DNA from: Brachionus manjavacas | Lineage: Eukaryota > Rotifera > Eurotatoria > Ploima > Brachionidae | DNA length: 64,000 nucleotides | Direction: 5' to 3' | Assembly: GCA_019054805.1 (NCBI GenBank) | Contig: JAHQIY010000004.1 | Span: forward strand, 3,844,001-3,908,000 | In this document: one piece after another, positions 36,648-46,009 of the stretch | Layout: each line of letters starts with the position of its first letter | How positions within the stretch are numbered: position 1 is the stretch's first letter | Translations under genes and position numbers: made by a program | The notes under the pieces: generated by a model | What the model saw: the letters and a program-made list of their open reading frames with translations, nothing else | What the model was told of the DNA's origin: nothing | The model's database searches: none

Positions 36648-36900
36648 AGGAACAAAATGACCACTACCAAATCATTATACATTTAAATATATCTGTAAAT
36701 TTAAACAAACATTGATCACATTTTACCCAAGAAGTTTTCTCAATTATCATCTGTTGACACATTTCAAAGTTTCATTGTTACCTGAGAAAATCAGCTTTTA
36801 CAAAGCTGTAGTCGCTACAATTTCAATCATTTTTTTTAATATAAATAATTTTTTGTTGTTTAGAATTTATTAATAAATATAAAATTTTGGAATAACTAGA

Positions 36901-37815
36901 ATGGCATCCAAATGCGCTTCGAAGACTTTGTTTGTGGGAAACTTGCACGCTTCTCTCGAGGAAAACGACCTCTTGGAAATTTTCAAGCCATTTGGCAGAA
37001 TTATAGAGTGCTGCAAAAGATGGTGCCACTATGGCTTTATTCAGTTTGCCACTGAGGACGAGGCCAAATTGGCCTTCAGCAATTTAAATGGCTCCAAGGT
37101 CAGAGGCCGACCCATGAGGATCGAATTTCAGAGAAAAAAGATGAGAAATATCCAAGCGCTGATAGAGGCCGAAGCCGGATCGAAAGTAAAAAGCCAGCAC
37201 AGTTTCGACTCTTTTTCCTATTTCAGCTTTAATTCAAACAATGAAAATCTGAACCCAAGACTGGTCGAGGACGATGACTACCTGGACTTGGCCGAGATCG
37301 AGAAATGCTTGACCAAAGTGTTTGACGAGCTGTTGATCGATGACAATAAGCAACGAGAAAATCAAGTACTCAAATCAATTACCAATGTTGACCAGAGCTC
37401 CCGATGTGACAAAAATAGTAGCAAAAATTCGCGAGCTATGTACGAAAGCTCGAGCATTGGGTCATCCTGCTCGTCGCCACTCAGCCAAAGAGAGGACACT
37501 ACCTCGCCGGCAATCAGACTCTTCCGCTCCATCAACTCGTCCAACACAATCTATGTCCAGCCTACAGATATCATTATTCCATTGAACGAAGGCGACTACA
37601 CTGAGTACAAGCTATTTCCGTCAGGGGAAAAAAATATTGAATGCAGCCAGCACCCATTGAGCACTATATTGAAAAATTTGAACAACAATGCGAATGAATC
37701 GAACGAATTGTATAGTCCGCCGATTTCACCCGCTTCCTCAGATGCGTCTTGTTCGAACTCGTCCAGCCTGGTCAGCTCACCAAGATCCCAATCTCCGAAA
37801 TATTTATTCAAATGA
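36901..37815 (+). CDS. RRM protein, tandem paralog 1 (intronless)
   Basis: A 304-residue protein with a single RRM at about residues 8-80. RNP2 is TLFVGNL, and RNP1 is CHYGFIQF; the segment between (FKPFGRIIECCKRW) is short, so the beta-2/beta-3 loop is contracted. RPMRIEFQRKK closes the domain. The rest is low-complexity S/N/D-rich sequence until a C-terminal block with IYVQPTDI and YTEYKLFP, which is also present in the neighbour at 38520-40345 (LYIEPHDV and FDEYSLFP). The final part is Ser/Pro-rich. The gene has no intron, whereas its paralog is interrupted right after the RRM. The RRM suggests mRNA binding; I cannot name an ortholog. Confidence 0.82.
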   Translation: MASKCASKTLFVGNLHASLEENDLLEIFKPFGRIIECCKRWCHYGFIQFATEDEAKLAFSNLNGSKVRGRPMRIEFQRKKMRNIQALIEAEAGSKVKSQHSFDSFSYFSFNSNNENLNPRLVEDDDYLDLAEIEKCLTKVFDELLIDDNKQRENQVLKSITNVDQSSRCDKNSSKNSRAMYESSSIGSSCSSPLSQREDTTSPAIRLFRSINSSNTIYVQPTDIIIPLNEGDYTEYKLFPSGEKNIECSQHPLSTILKNLNNNANESNELYSPPISPASSDASCSNSSSLVSSPRSQSPKYLFK

Positions 37816-38148
37816 ACAAAAGCTCCTAGCAGAACAAACAAGCACTCAAGAAACAAAAAAGCACTTCCATTTTTATTAATTTTAAAATTTTTTAATGAAA
37901 TTAGAAAATTTTACAGCATAAGAAAAATTTCAAGTCTATACCGTAAAATATTTAAATTTTTTTAGTGTAAATTTTTGACGCATTGCGTCCTTGGCCGCAA
38001 ATGGTCGTAATTGAAATAATTTTTTTTTAATTTTTTAAATCATCAATTTTTCTAAAGTAATTAAAACTGCATGTTTAGTACTGAACATGATGGCGTCTAT
38101 TCGAATTTTGCTTTTGCTAAGCTTTTAAGATTTTTGAACTTCTTTTTT

Positions 38149-38182
<34 letters not shown>
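38149..38182. repeat. (CT)n-(CA)n microsatellite
   Basis: A pure CT run switches to a CA run between the two RRM genes. It lies about 340 bp upstream of the second start, so it could influence its promoter, but that is only positional. Confidence 0.85.
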
Positions 38183-38183
<1 letters not shown>

Positions 38184-38519
38184 TTCTCGCTCTGTATTAC
38201 TTTCACTGTGTTTCTTATTCAAATTTACTTGTTCTTTTTTTTTAATCAAATTTTAAATTTTGTGGTTATATACTTAATTTTTTGAATTAAATTTTTCAAT
38301 GTTTTTACATTTTCTTAATGGTTTTCGAATAAAAATTTATAAAATAAATTTTCAAAACTACACTCTAATTTAACTGGCTTTATTTAAATTTTGGTCAAAA
38401 AATTTTATCTTGTCTTTTTTGTTTTATTTTTTGAAGAATTTTGATTGCAAATTATGCAATAGACGAGGATTAGAGAACTAGACTATAAAATTGAGAACAA
38501 AGAAGCCTTGAGCATAGAA

Positions 38520-40345
38520 ATGAATGTAAATATTCAAAACCAAAATCCGTTGTTGACCAAACTGAGCGCAAATACTGTGTCCAATTCGAATGGTTCGAGC
38601 AATTCGAGCGCTACGCCACGCTACGCGCTTAGCATCAACAACAATGTAGCGAATATAAACAATGCTTTGCTGCGTAATGCTCAATTAAGTCCCAAGAGCA
38701 AGATAAGCTTAGCCCAATCGGCTAATCAGCACAACAATCTGTTCAATTCCATTTCAAACATTCAAAATTATTCAATGAATATTCAGTCACAACTGAACTA
38801 CAGCGCATCGCTGAATCTAAAGAACCAGTCACATCAGCATCAACATCAACAACAACAGCAGCAAAATTCTAGCCTGTTGACCGCAGCCAGTGTTTTGGCA
38901 AACAATAACCTAAACGCTCAGCTGTACCAATCCGTGCAAACCACTTGTAGTCTTAACAATACTCTTTTTGTGGGAAATCTGCACGCTTCGTTGCAAGAGA
39001 TTGATTTAATACAAGTATTTCGTCCATTTGGTCGCATAGTTGAATGCTGTAAAAAATGGCTCCATTTTGGTTTTGTCAAGTTTACGACCGAAGAAGAAGC
39101 ATGTCATGCTTATGTTACTCTAAACGGATTCCGTCTCAAAGGTCGTCCTATGAGACTCGAATTCCAAAATCGAACCAAAAAGGTAAAACTAGGCCTAAAT
39201 TTCTTTTTTTTGCTTAGAAGCCAACTTAAGCTTTTTTGTTTCAGGCTAGGATCAAGGCCATATTGGCACAGGCCGCACTTCAGGCTGCGAATGGCTCAAC
39301 TTGCAATACAGACCTACTCTCTATGAGTAACGTGAACATTGCAAACATGAACAGCATGCAAATGGGATACCCGAACTATTCAGACGATCGTCAACAATCA
39401 ATGTACCAGAGCGGTGCCATGAGAGCGGAAGCCAAGGAAAGTTCATTTTTTAATTCGGACCAGCTGATCAAATTTGCGTCCGGTTCGGAGAACGCAGAGT
39501 CCAAAAATGTTCAGTTCGAGCTCAACTTTGACCTTGCCGAGAGCAACAACTACTACGACTTGAACAGCTTGGACATGAACATGTACTCGGCAAGTTTGTT
39601 TGAGCCCAAAGTGGACACCAAGTTAGCTGATGAGATGCAAAGCAGTGACAAGCGGTGCCAAAGTGATGACTTTTTGCTTGGTTTGCTGAAGCGTCAGCAC
39701 TCGCCGTCGTCGTCCCAAGAGGCCTTGTCGCTGTCTTCGGACTCGGGCTGTCGATCCAACTCGTTTCTGAACGACGAAGACTCGGCCTTTACTTCCATTC
39801 AGTCGTCGGTGCGCACTGTGACCAAGTCAAAGGCAAAGGGAAAAAAACTGGAAGAAGTTACTTTGTCTGAACATTTGGAATTCACCTGCTCGAAAAGCTC
39901 GCCGATTAAAGAGGAGAAAGAAGAATTTTCGAAGCTTGCTGATGAGGAAATTGACGACGAAGAGGATGATGACGACTGCAGCAGTGATTGTGACACCAGC
40001 GATGACGCTAGCGACATTCCGAGTGAGGCCGATGGCGACTCGGACTGTCTAAATGATCTGGACCTGCTGGACGAGAATTTTCTAAATGGAAGCGATTTTG
40101 AGTGCGACGAGGAGGCCAAGTATTTCAATCAAGTGATGGAAAAAGATGGTTCCATTATTAGGAAAAAATTGGACAATGGTATTTACAAAAGTGTGAATGC
40201 GACCTATTCGCTCTATATAGAGCCCCATGACGTGCTCAAACAAGTCGATATGGACGAATTCGACGAGTATAGTTTGTTCCCCACCGATCCAACTCAACCT
40301 TTATTTGACTCATTAATGCTTATCAAAAAGCTTTGCTGTGTTTGA
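38520..40345 (+). CDS. RRM protein, tandem paralog 2
   Basis: Two exons (38520-39182 and 39245-40345, intron 62 bp, phase 0) give 587 residues. The start is the ATG at 38520; a frame-open TTG lies just upstream. An N/S/Q-rich leader with a His/Gln run precedes one RRM at about residues 145-215, with TLFVGNLHASL, FRPFGRIVECCKKW, HFGFVKF and GRPMRLEFQNR. It matches paralog 1 closely across the domain (LFVGNLHAS is identical). The intron falls just after the RRM. The C-terminal part is Ser/Asp/Glu-rich, with an acidic run (EEIDDEEDDDD), and ends with LYIEPHDV and FDEYSLFP, shared with paralog 1. RNA binding is supported; a role in mRNA regulation is inference. Confidence 0.85.
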
Positions 40346-41420
40346 AAACAATTTGACCAATTATCCAAAAATCCAAATTTTCCAAAGGATCCAATCCAAA
40401 AGAGACTTAAATTTTTCTACCTTTTTTTACATACATGAAAATTATTGAACTTAAGTGTTTTATTCCACTAATGACGAGAAATTTTGTATTTTCTACAAGC
40501 GCTAGCCACAGGGTATAATATTTTCTTTTTTTTATACAAATTGTTGGTTATGTATCCATGTGGCGTTTATTTTATTTTTTTGGTAAAAAAATACTCAATT
40601 TGGTTTTGTTGACAATTTGTGGCAAAATTTTCTTTATTTTTCAATTTTTTACGAAATTTTCATTGGAAAAAAAATAGTTTTTTTCTACTCAATTGTATTA
40701 CCTTTTTAATGGTATACAGAATTATTGATTCAGATGAGTACCTGTCGCATAATGAGCTGGGTATGAATGCTTAAGATTCTTGGCTTATGACTAAATTTAG
40801 AGGCAAATTTTTATTTATTTCAATTTTTTATTTTTCTATTTACAATTGCAATAAACTAATTTCAATTTTTGTACCAAATTATTTTGAAATTTTTTGCCTA
40901 TCCAATTTTTCTACATAATTGTTTCAATTATTTTCAAATGTGACCAATGTTCCGAGACTAGACAAGCACAAATTCAAATGAATAAGCAACCAATTTCGTA
41001 ACTTAAGGTAAATGTAACCTTTAAGAGACTTAGTTTTTTTTATTTTCCATCTGAAATTTGTTAAATTTTTGATACATGTTCACTTAGTATAAAATTTCAG
41101 ACGTCTTTTTCTGACGGCTATTTCTATCTTATATCTATATGGCCTCTAAATAGAGACAAAGATATAAAATTTTTGCTTTTCTTTATATTTTATTCATCTC
41201 AAGTTGAGTTGCAGAAAATAATTATTGATATATCTATTAATTCAATTGTAATTTAATAATTTAAAATAAAATTGTGTAAAATTAAATTTTTTTCTTTTAT
41301 AATTAAAAAAAAAAATTGATCTATAGAATTGAAAGAATTCCAATTGTTAATAAATTGATGATTGAGAATTATTTTGTTGCACTTTTTTAATTTTTTTTTT
41401 TAGGGTCCTTTCAACATGGA
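40346..41420. other. Intergenic 3' of RRM paralog 2
   Basis: A/T-rich, containing the 3' UTR of the RRM gene. No other feature supported. Confidence 0.5.
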
Positions 41421-41422
41421 TA

Positions 41423-41862
41423 GACAATGAAATCAAACTTTTAAAAAATCATTTTCCTTTCTGTACTTTTTGTACCTATTCAAAATATTAATTTATTTGG
41501 CTCTGTTCCTTTTTGTACTTTTTGTGATTAATGGTAATTTTAATCATTTTATTAAAACTTAAACGGGGTCCGGGGCGGAGCTCTGGTTTAGGGATTCGGG
41601 TATGCTGAAGGTAAGAAAAATTTTAGTTAAATATAAAATTTATATTTAAAATATTGATTAATAAAAGGTTTTTTTATTACCATTAAGAACAAAAAGTAAA
41701 AAAAGTACAAAAAGTACAGAAAGGAACAGGGCCAAATAAATTAATATTTTGAATAGGTACAAAAAGTACAGAAAGTACAAAAAGGAAGAGGGGCAAATAA
41801 ATTAATTAGAAAAAGTACAAAAAGTACAGAAAGGATTTTTACTTTTAAATATTTTCATTGTC
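41423..41862. mobile_element. TA-flanked palindromic MITE with GTACAAAAAG repeats
   Basis: The ends GACAATGAAA and TTTCATTGTC are flanked by TA on both sides (41421-41422, 41863-41864). The arms are complementary over more than 100 bp, including CTTTCTGTACTTTTTGTACC on the left and its complement on the right. The right arm repeats GTACAAAAAGTACAGAAAGG about three times. The centre has a GC-rich island near 41565-41610 (GGGGTCCGGGGCGGAGC) unlike anything else nearby. TA duplication suggests mobilisation by a Tc1/mariner-type transposase. Confidence 0.82.
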
Positions 41863-42379
41863 TATACCTCCCTTTCAATAAAATGGTTAATACTTTTGGA
41901 AGTATTTTCAATTGGGGATATAATAGCAAATCTTCAATTAAAGCATAAAGGATCAAAGTCATAAATGATTTTGATAATATTTCCCATACTCTGAATAAAA
42001 AATTTCAAAGAATGAAAATATAAAAGCATACTAGAGTTTCGATAAAATTGGTAAAAATTCAAAAAATTGTCGCTTTATTTATTAACTTCTAAGACTAGAT
42101 TAGGAAATTAGAAATAAAAACGAGTATTCAGACAGCATGGAAAGTTTGAGGTTTTTGTATTTTAAGATGTTATGTTTTTGCTGAGCATACTTTTTAGATA
42201 GATTAAAATTTTGAATTTAGTCTGTAAAAATAAAGGTTGGTTCAAACTCCTTTATATTTCTTAAATAACTCTTCAAATCATGAGATTTTTAACAAATTTG
42301 TCAAATTTGAATTCTTTTATTAGAATTTTTAGATTAAACTAAAGCATTCGATATTTTTAGGTGCTCAACTATGTAGGCC

Positions 42380-42785
42380 TTGATCACACTCGCGGCATGT
42401 AGTGTGGACATTCCTTAAAAACTCTCCAATCTTTCACTGTTCTAGGCATCAGACATATAGTCCATTGTGAGCATTCATGATTTTGATCTTTTGGATCGCC
42501 ACAAATGTTACACTATTTTCACCACGACTTCCTCGGAAATTTGTCTTTGTGTGCTGCATATTTGTTCGGCTTAGCTTCTATATTCTCCTTTTAGAAAGGG
42601 CATTTAGCCAGCGTCACAACTTCCCCAGGACATTCTTTAAGGTTTCTTCCTTGGTTCCTCTTCAATATTACGACACCGCAATCATCGCAAACTATTTCTT
42701 TGCGGAAAAGCGAAAATCGCAACCAATTAGGTCCACTTTCTGTTCACAAAAGCCACATTCCACTATTATTTCATCTTCCCATTTA
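42380..42785 (-). pseudogene. Decayed Cys-rich zinc-finger gene fragment
   Basis: On the minus strand, a coding-like stretch carries spaced cysteines: VECGFCEQKVDLIGCDF, then after a frameshift KEIVCDDCGVVIL, LKECPG and AKCPF, and further on CNICGDPKDQNHECSQW with FKECPHY. The CxxC and C-x(n)-CP pattern resembles TRAF-type or similar zinc-binding repeats. At least one frameshift and three stops interrupt it, so it is a relic. It may derive from a gene or from a mobile element; I cannot decide. Confidence 0.5.
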
Positions 42786-42851
42786 CATATTTTACTCATT
42801 ATGTATATCTCCCAATGTTGCTATATTTCTTCACCTTCCGAGATACAAAGA

Positions 42852-42853
<2 letters not shown>

Positions 42854-42883
<30 letters not shown>
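42854..42883. repeat. (AT)n microsatellite
   Basis: A run of about 15 AT units just after the zinc-finger relic. Confidence 0.85.
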
Positions 42884-43478
42884 CCATAGTTATTCCTAAT
42901 GGTATTTGATTTTCAATATACAAGATATTCAAAGCTGGAGATCACGTGAAGACGCTTTGCTTTGATTTCGATAAGCTTATTTTTTTTTAAAATAACTTTT
43001 TTTTTTTAAATAATCTTTCACTTTTCTTTTATAAATCACTTTCAATTTACTCACTACTAAATAAGCTTAGTTGGTTAAGTTTAGTTTGTTAAGAACCGAA
43101 CAAAAGAGAAATAGCTTAAGTTGCATTTAGTTTATTATTACTAAATAACATAAAACACGATGTTTAAATACATCATATCAAATGACCATACAGCAATAAA
43201 CTGAAGAACTAAAGTTTAAAAAATAATATCTAAATTTCAGTAAAACGTTCAATACACACCTATTTTTAAAGCCAAAATTTTAGGATTTTAAATGAAATTT
43301 TATTAAATCTGATTTTAGAATCGAATTTTCTCGTTCAGTTTTAAAGATTTTTTCATTTTAAATTAAGAGTTTTTTAAGATTATAAACAAATAATTTAGAA
43401 AATATTTTCTTGTTGCTATGAAAATAAAATGTTTGTCTTAACATTTAAAAGTCGTCAAAAAAGAAAAAAAATTTTAAG
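42884..43478. other. Intergenic upstream of ubiquitin-like gene
   Basis: A/T-rich, no supported feature; presumed promoter of the ubiquitin-like gene. Confidence 0.5.
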
Positions 43479-43703
43479 ATGGAAATTTTTGTGATCAGTG
43501 ATTGTGAAAAAAAAGAAGTCAAATTAAATGTTGATCCTGAAGATACAGTTGTCAGCCTCCAATACAAGCTTTCTGAGATATTCAATATCCCAGTCAATTG
43601 TCAAGCATTGGTTATGAATGGACAGTTAATAGACGACTCTAAAAATTTGAAAGAATCAGGAGTTCAAAATGGAGCAAAAATCGAAGTCAGCTTTTATAGA
43701 TAA
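43479..43703 (+). CDS. Stand-alone ubiquitin-like domain protein, no C-terminal Gly-Gly
   Basis: A 74-residue intronless ORF that is a ubiquitin fold from end to end. It begins MEIFVISDCEKKEVKLNVD, parallel to the first beta hairpin of ubiquitin (MQIFV). Then DTVVSLQYKLSEIFNIP stands at the alpha helix, ALVMNGQLIDDSKNL at the beta-3 to beta-5 region, and GVQNGAKIEVSF at the last strand. The C-terminus is SFYR and lacks the Gly-Gly needed for conjugation. It may act as a non-conjugated binding module, or a Gly-Gly tail may be supplied by an unseen exon; the in-frame stop at 43701-43703 argues against the latter. A poly-A-like AATAAA follows near 43722. I cannot match it to NEDD8, SUMO, URM1 or a specific UBL. 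Confidence 0.72.
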   Translation: MEIFVISDCEKKEVKLNVDPEDTVVSLQYKLSEIFNIPVNCQALVMNGQLIDDSKNLKESGVQNGAKIEVSFYR

Positions 43704-45089
43704 AAAAGATTGTTTTGAAATAAAATTTAGAATAAAATTGTAATTTCAAAAAATTTTGTTTTATTTAAAACTTTAAAGATAAAAATTTGTGTAAAATCGT
43801 ATTCCGGACTTAATAAATAATTAACGGTCGATAACAAAGAAACTTAGTTTTAATCTCAACTTTAAAAAATAAAATTAAAGTGGAACATACCTTCGAATGT
43901 TTAAATTTTTTGGACTTTGAAGATGCATCATCGCTAATCTAATAAAAATTAGGCTAAATTAAAGAAAAAAGTCCAATTTAATTTTTAAAATCTATTTATT
44001 GATAAAATAAGATAAGCATAGTTGAGCATTACAAACTTCATTAAATTTAATTTAATTGATTAAATTATTTTTTTAAATTTTCTAAATTTTTTTGTGAATT
44101 TTCTGGATTTATTTATTTATTTGTTTATTTATGTTAATCTGTACTAAGCTAATGCTCCTTTAGAATAAAATAAAATAAAAATAAAGTTAAATAAGATAAA
44201 ATAATATAAAATTGGTCAAAGTTTACTATTATTTATTTATAAGAAAGTGATAATTGAATTTTTTAATGCTTTATTTAAAAAATTTTTTTGGATAGGTTTA
44301 AATTTATAAAAAAGATTATTTTTATGTAATTAGATTAATTTTTAATAATTTAGATTAATTGTTCAAAATATTTTCAATTTTAATGGAATAGATGTTTTTT
44401 ATCTTTTAGTGGAGTCTTTATTAAATAATATTTTTTTATTTGTTAGAGGTTAAAATTACTAGATTAGATTTTTATTTAATAAATATTAACGGTGGAAGTG
44501 AAAATATTTACGCTAAATTTCTTTACTGATTCCAGGAGTATAGCTGAGTTTTCTAAGATAGCGGGAAAAAGAGGTAAGGGATTCTCAAAAAATCAGATGG
44601 TCAGGCTACTAAATAATAAAATATGTAATAAATTTCTCAACTAGTGTTATAAATTAACAGCATTTGAACTAGCTTGTGAATATTTTTTATATTTGGGTTT
44701 AAATTTTAGCAAAAAATTATTTTCAAAATTTATATTCAAATTTGAATTACTATATGAATTATTAATTTTAATTTTTAGCAAGGAAATTATCAGGCAAAAC
44801 TGATAAAATCATATAAAAGAAGTTAACTTGTTTAAAGAACCTTACTGGGTTGCTATTCTATTTGTGAATCCTTTTTTAAATTGATAAATGAAAATAAATC
44901 AAGATTTTGTATAAAGGAATGAAAATTTGGCTATTTAGATTAGCATTGATTTTAATATTCAAATACAAAAATGAAAGGTCATAGAAGCGCCGAAGTTCAT
45001 TTTAAAGTCGGTCTACCAGGTCGTGAATGATCTGAAATGGCCAACTTATCTGTGGTACACTAAACTGCATTAATACTACATTAACCTGC
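43704..45089. other. Intergenic; includes dispersed repeat copy 3
   Basis: A/T-rich. At 44105-44200 a third copy of the (TTTA)n / TCTGTACTAAGCTAATGCTC / A-rich repeat is seen. Coding-like words near 44520-44580 are too short to assign. Confidence 0.5.
44105..44200. repeat. Dispersed repeat, copy 3
   Basis: Shows the same order as the copies at 33950 and 34225: a (TTTA)n run, TCTGTACTAAGCTAATGCTC, CTTTAGAATAAAATAAAATA and an A-rich tail. Divergence is visible at several positions. Confidence 0.55.
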
Positions 45090-45890
45090 ACCCGAACTCA
45101 AAATTTGTCACAATATTTGATTACGGAGGCAGGTTTTATCAATTTACGAGATCAAAATAAGCTCCAGGTCTTACTGAGTGTGCTAAGGGCAAAACTTAAG
45201 TTAGCGGGCTGGGTGCTTAACACCCATAAATCAGTCCTAAATCCGGTTAAAAATATTAATTTCCTGGGAGCAGAGTGGGACGGTCTAGGGATTACCCGTA
45301 CTAAGGATGTCTCTGCCTTCGTCCATTCAAAGGCGGAGTCCCTTCTAGTTACCGACCCTGAGGGAAGAGCCCTCATGAGAGTTAAAGAGTATCTTAACTA
45401 TTACTTGGGGTATGCCGGGAAGGTTGGTCCTTTAATTAACACCTTCCTGAAGATGACCATTACCAGAAAGGAGTATTGGTGGTACATAAGCCTGGTCATA
45501 CGCATTGACAGGCTGGTGGGTGTTCCAATGTTCACCGACAACATGGCAGTGATCGGTTTGTGGAAGCGACTAGGCTCGCTTTTACTCCAGTGGGAGAGAA
45601 TCAATGCACCGTTTCTTCTCCCTGGTCCTGATGGTGAACTATTTTAGAGCGGTCAACAACATTAGCGTTGCGTACGTACCTTCTGCCGATAATCGGGCAG
45701 ACGAGCCTTCAAGAATGCTCACATCTCCGTAAACGTCACCTACGTCTTGGCAACGTTACGCAACTCTATAAATATAAGTTGTTTTCCGTATATCTGGCAG
45801 CTTTCGAAACTTTTTCTTATTTAATTTTAATAAAAATGACTGACTCGTGGTCATCTACCGGTCAGCCAAACACTTTAAGCGAAGTTTAAC
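45090..45890 (+). mobile_element. DIRS-like retroelement RT/RNase H relic
   Basis: The frame at 45105-45647 encodes the end of a reverse transcriptase, with LAGWVLNTHKSVLNPVKNI and NFLGAEWDGLGITRTKD, followed by an RNase H-like part with FTDNMAVIGLW. After a one-base shift near 45645 the reading continues with YVPSADNRADEPSR, the conserved end of the RNase H domain in DIRS-type and related retroelements. A stop follows. No integrase, recombinase or terminal repeats were found. Its base composition is clearly less AT-rich than the flanks. Confidence 0.68.
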
Positions 45891-46009
45891 TTTTTCTTGA
45901 ACTTTAATTTTTTTTCTTTTTCTTATGGCTTAACTGGACTTGTTTGGATAAAATATTAAGAAAAATTCAAGTTTTATATTCTAAAAGTGAATATATTATT
46001 TGTAAACAA

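Noticed and set aside
38071-38256. Short frame with a Leu/Ser repeat
   Set aside because: Produced by the CT/CA microsatellite.
39799-40297. Minus-strand Ser-rich frames
   Set aside because: Antisense of the Asp/Glu/Ser-rich region of RRM paralog 2.
42400-42900. Plus-strand frames over the zinc-finger relic
   Set aside because: The Cys-spaced pattern is on the minus strand; the plus frames have no recognisable features.
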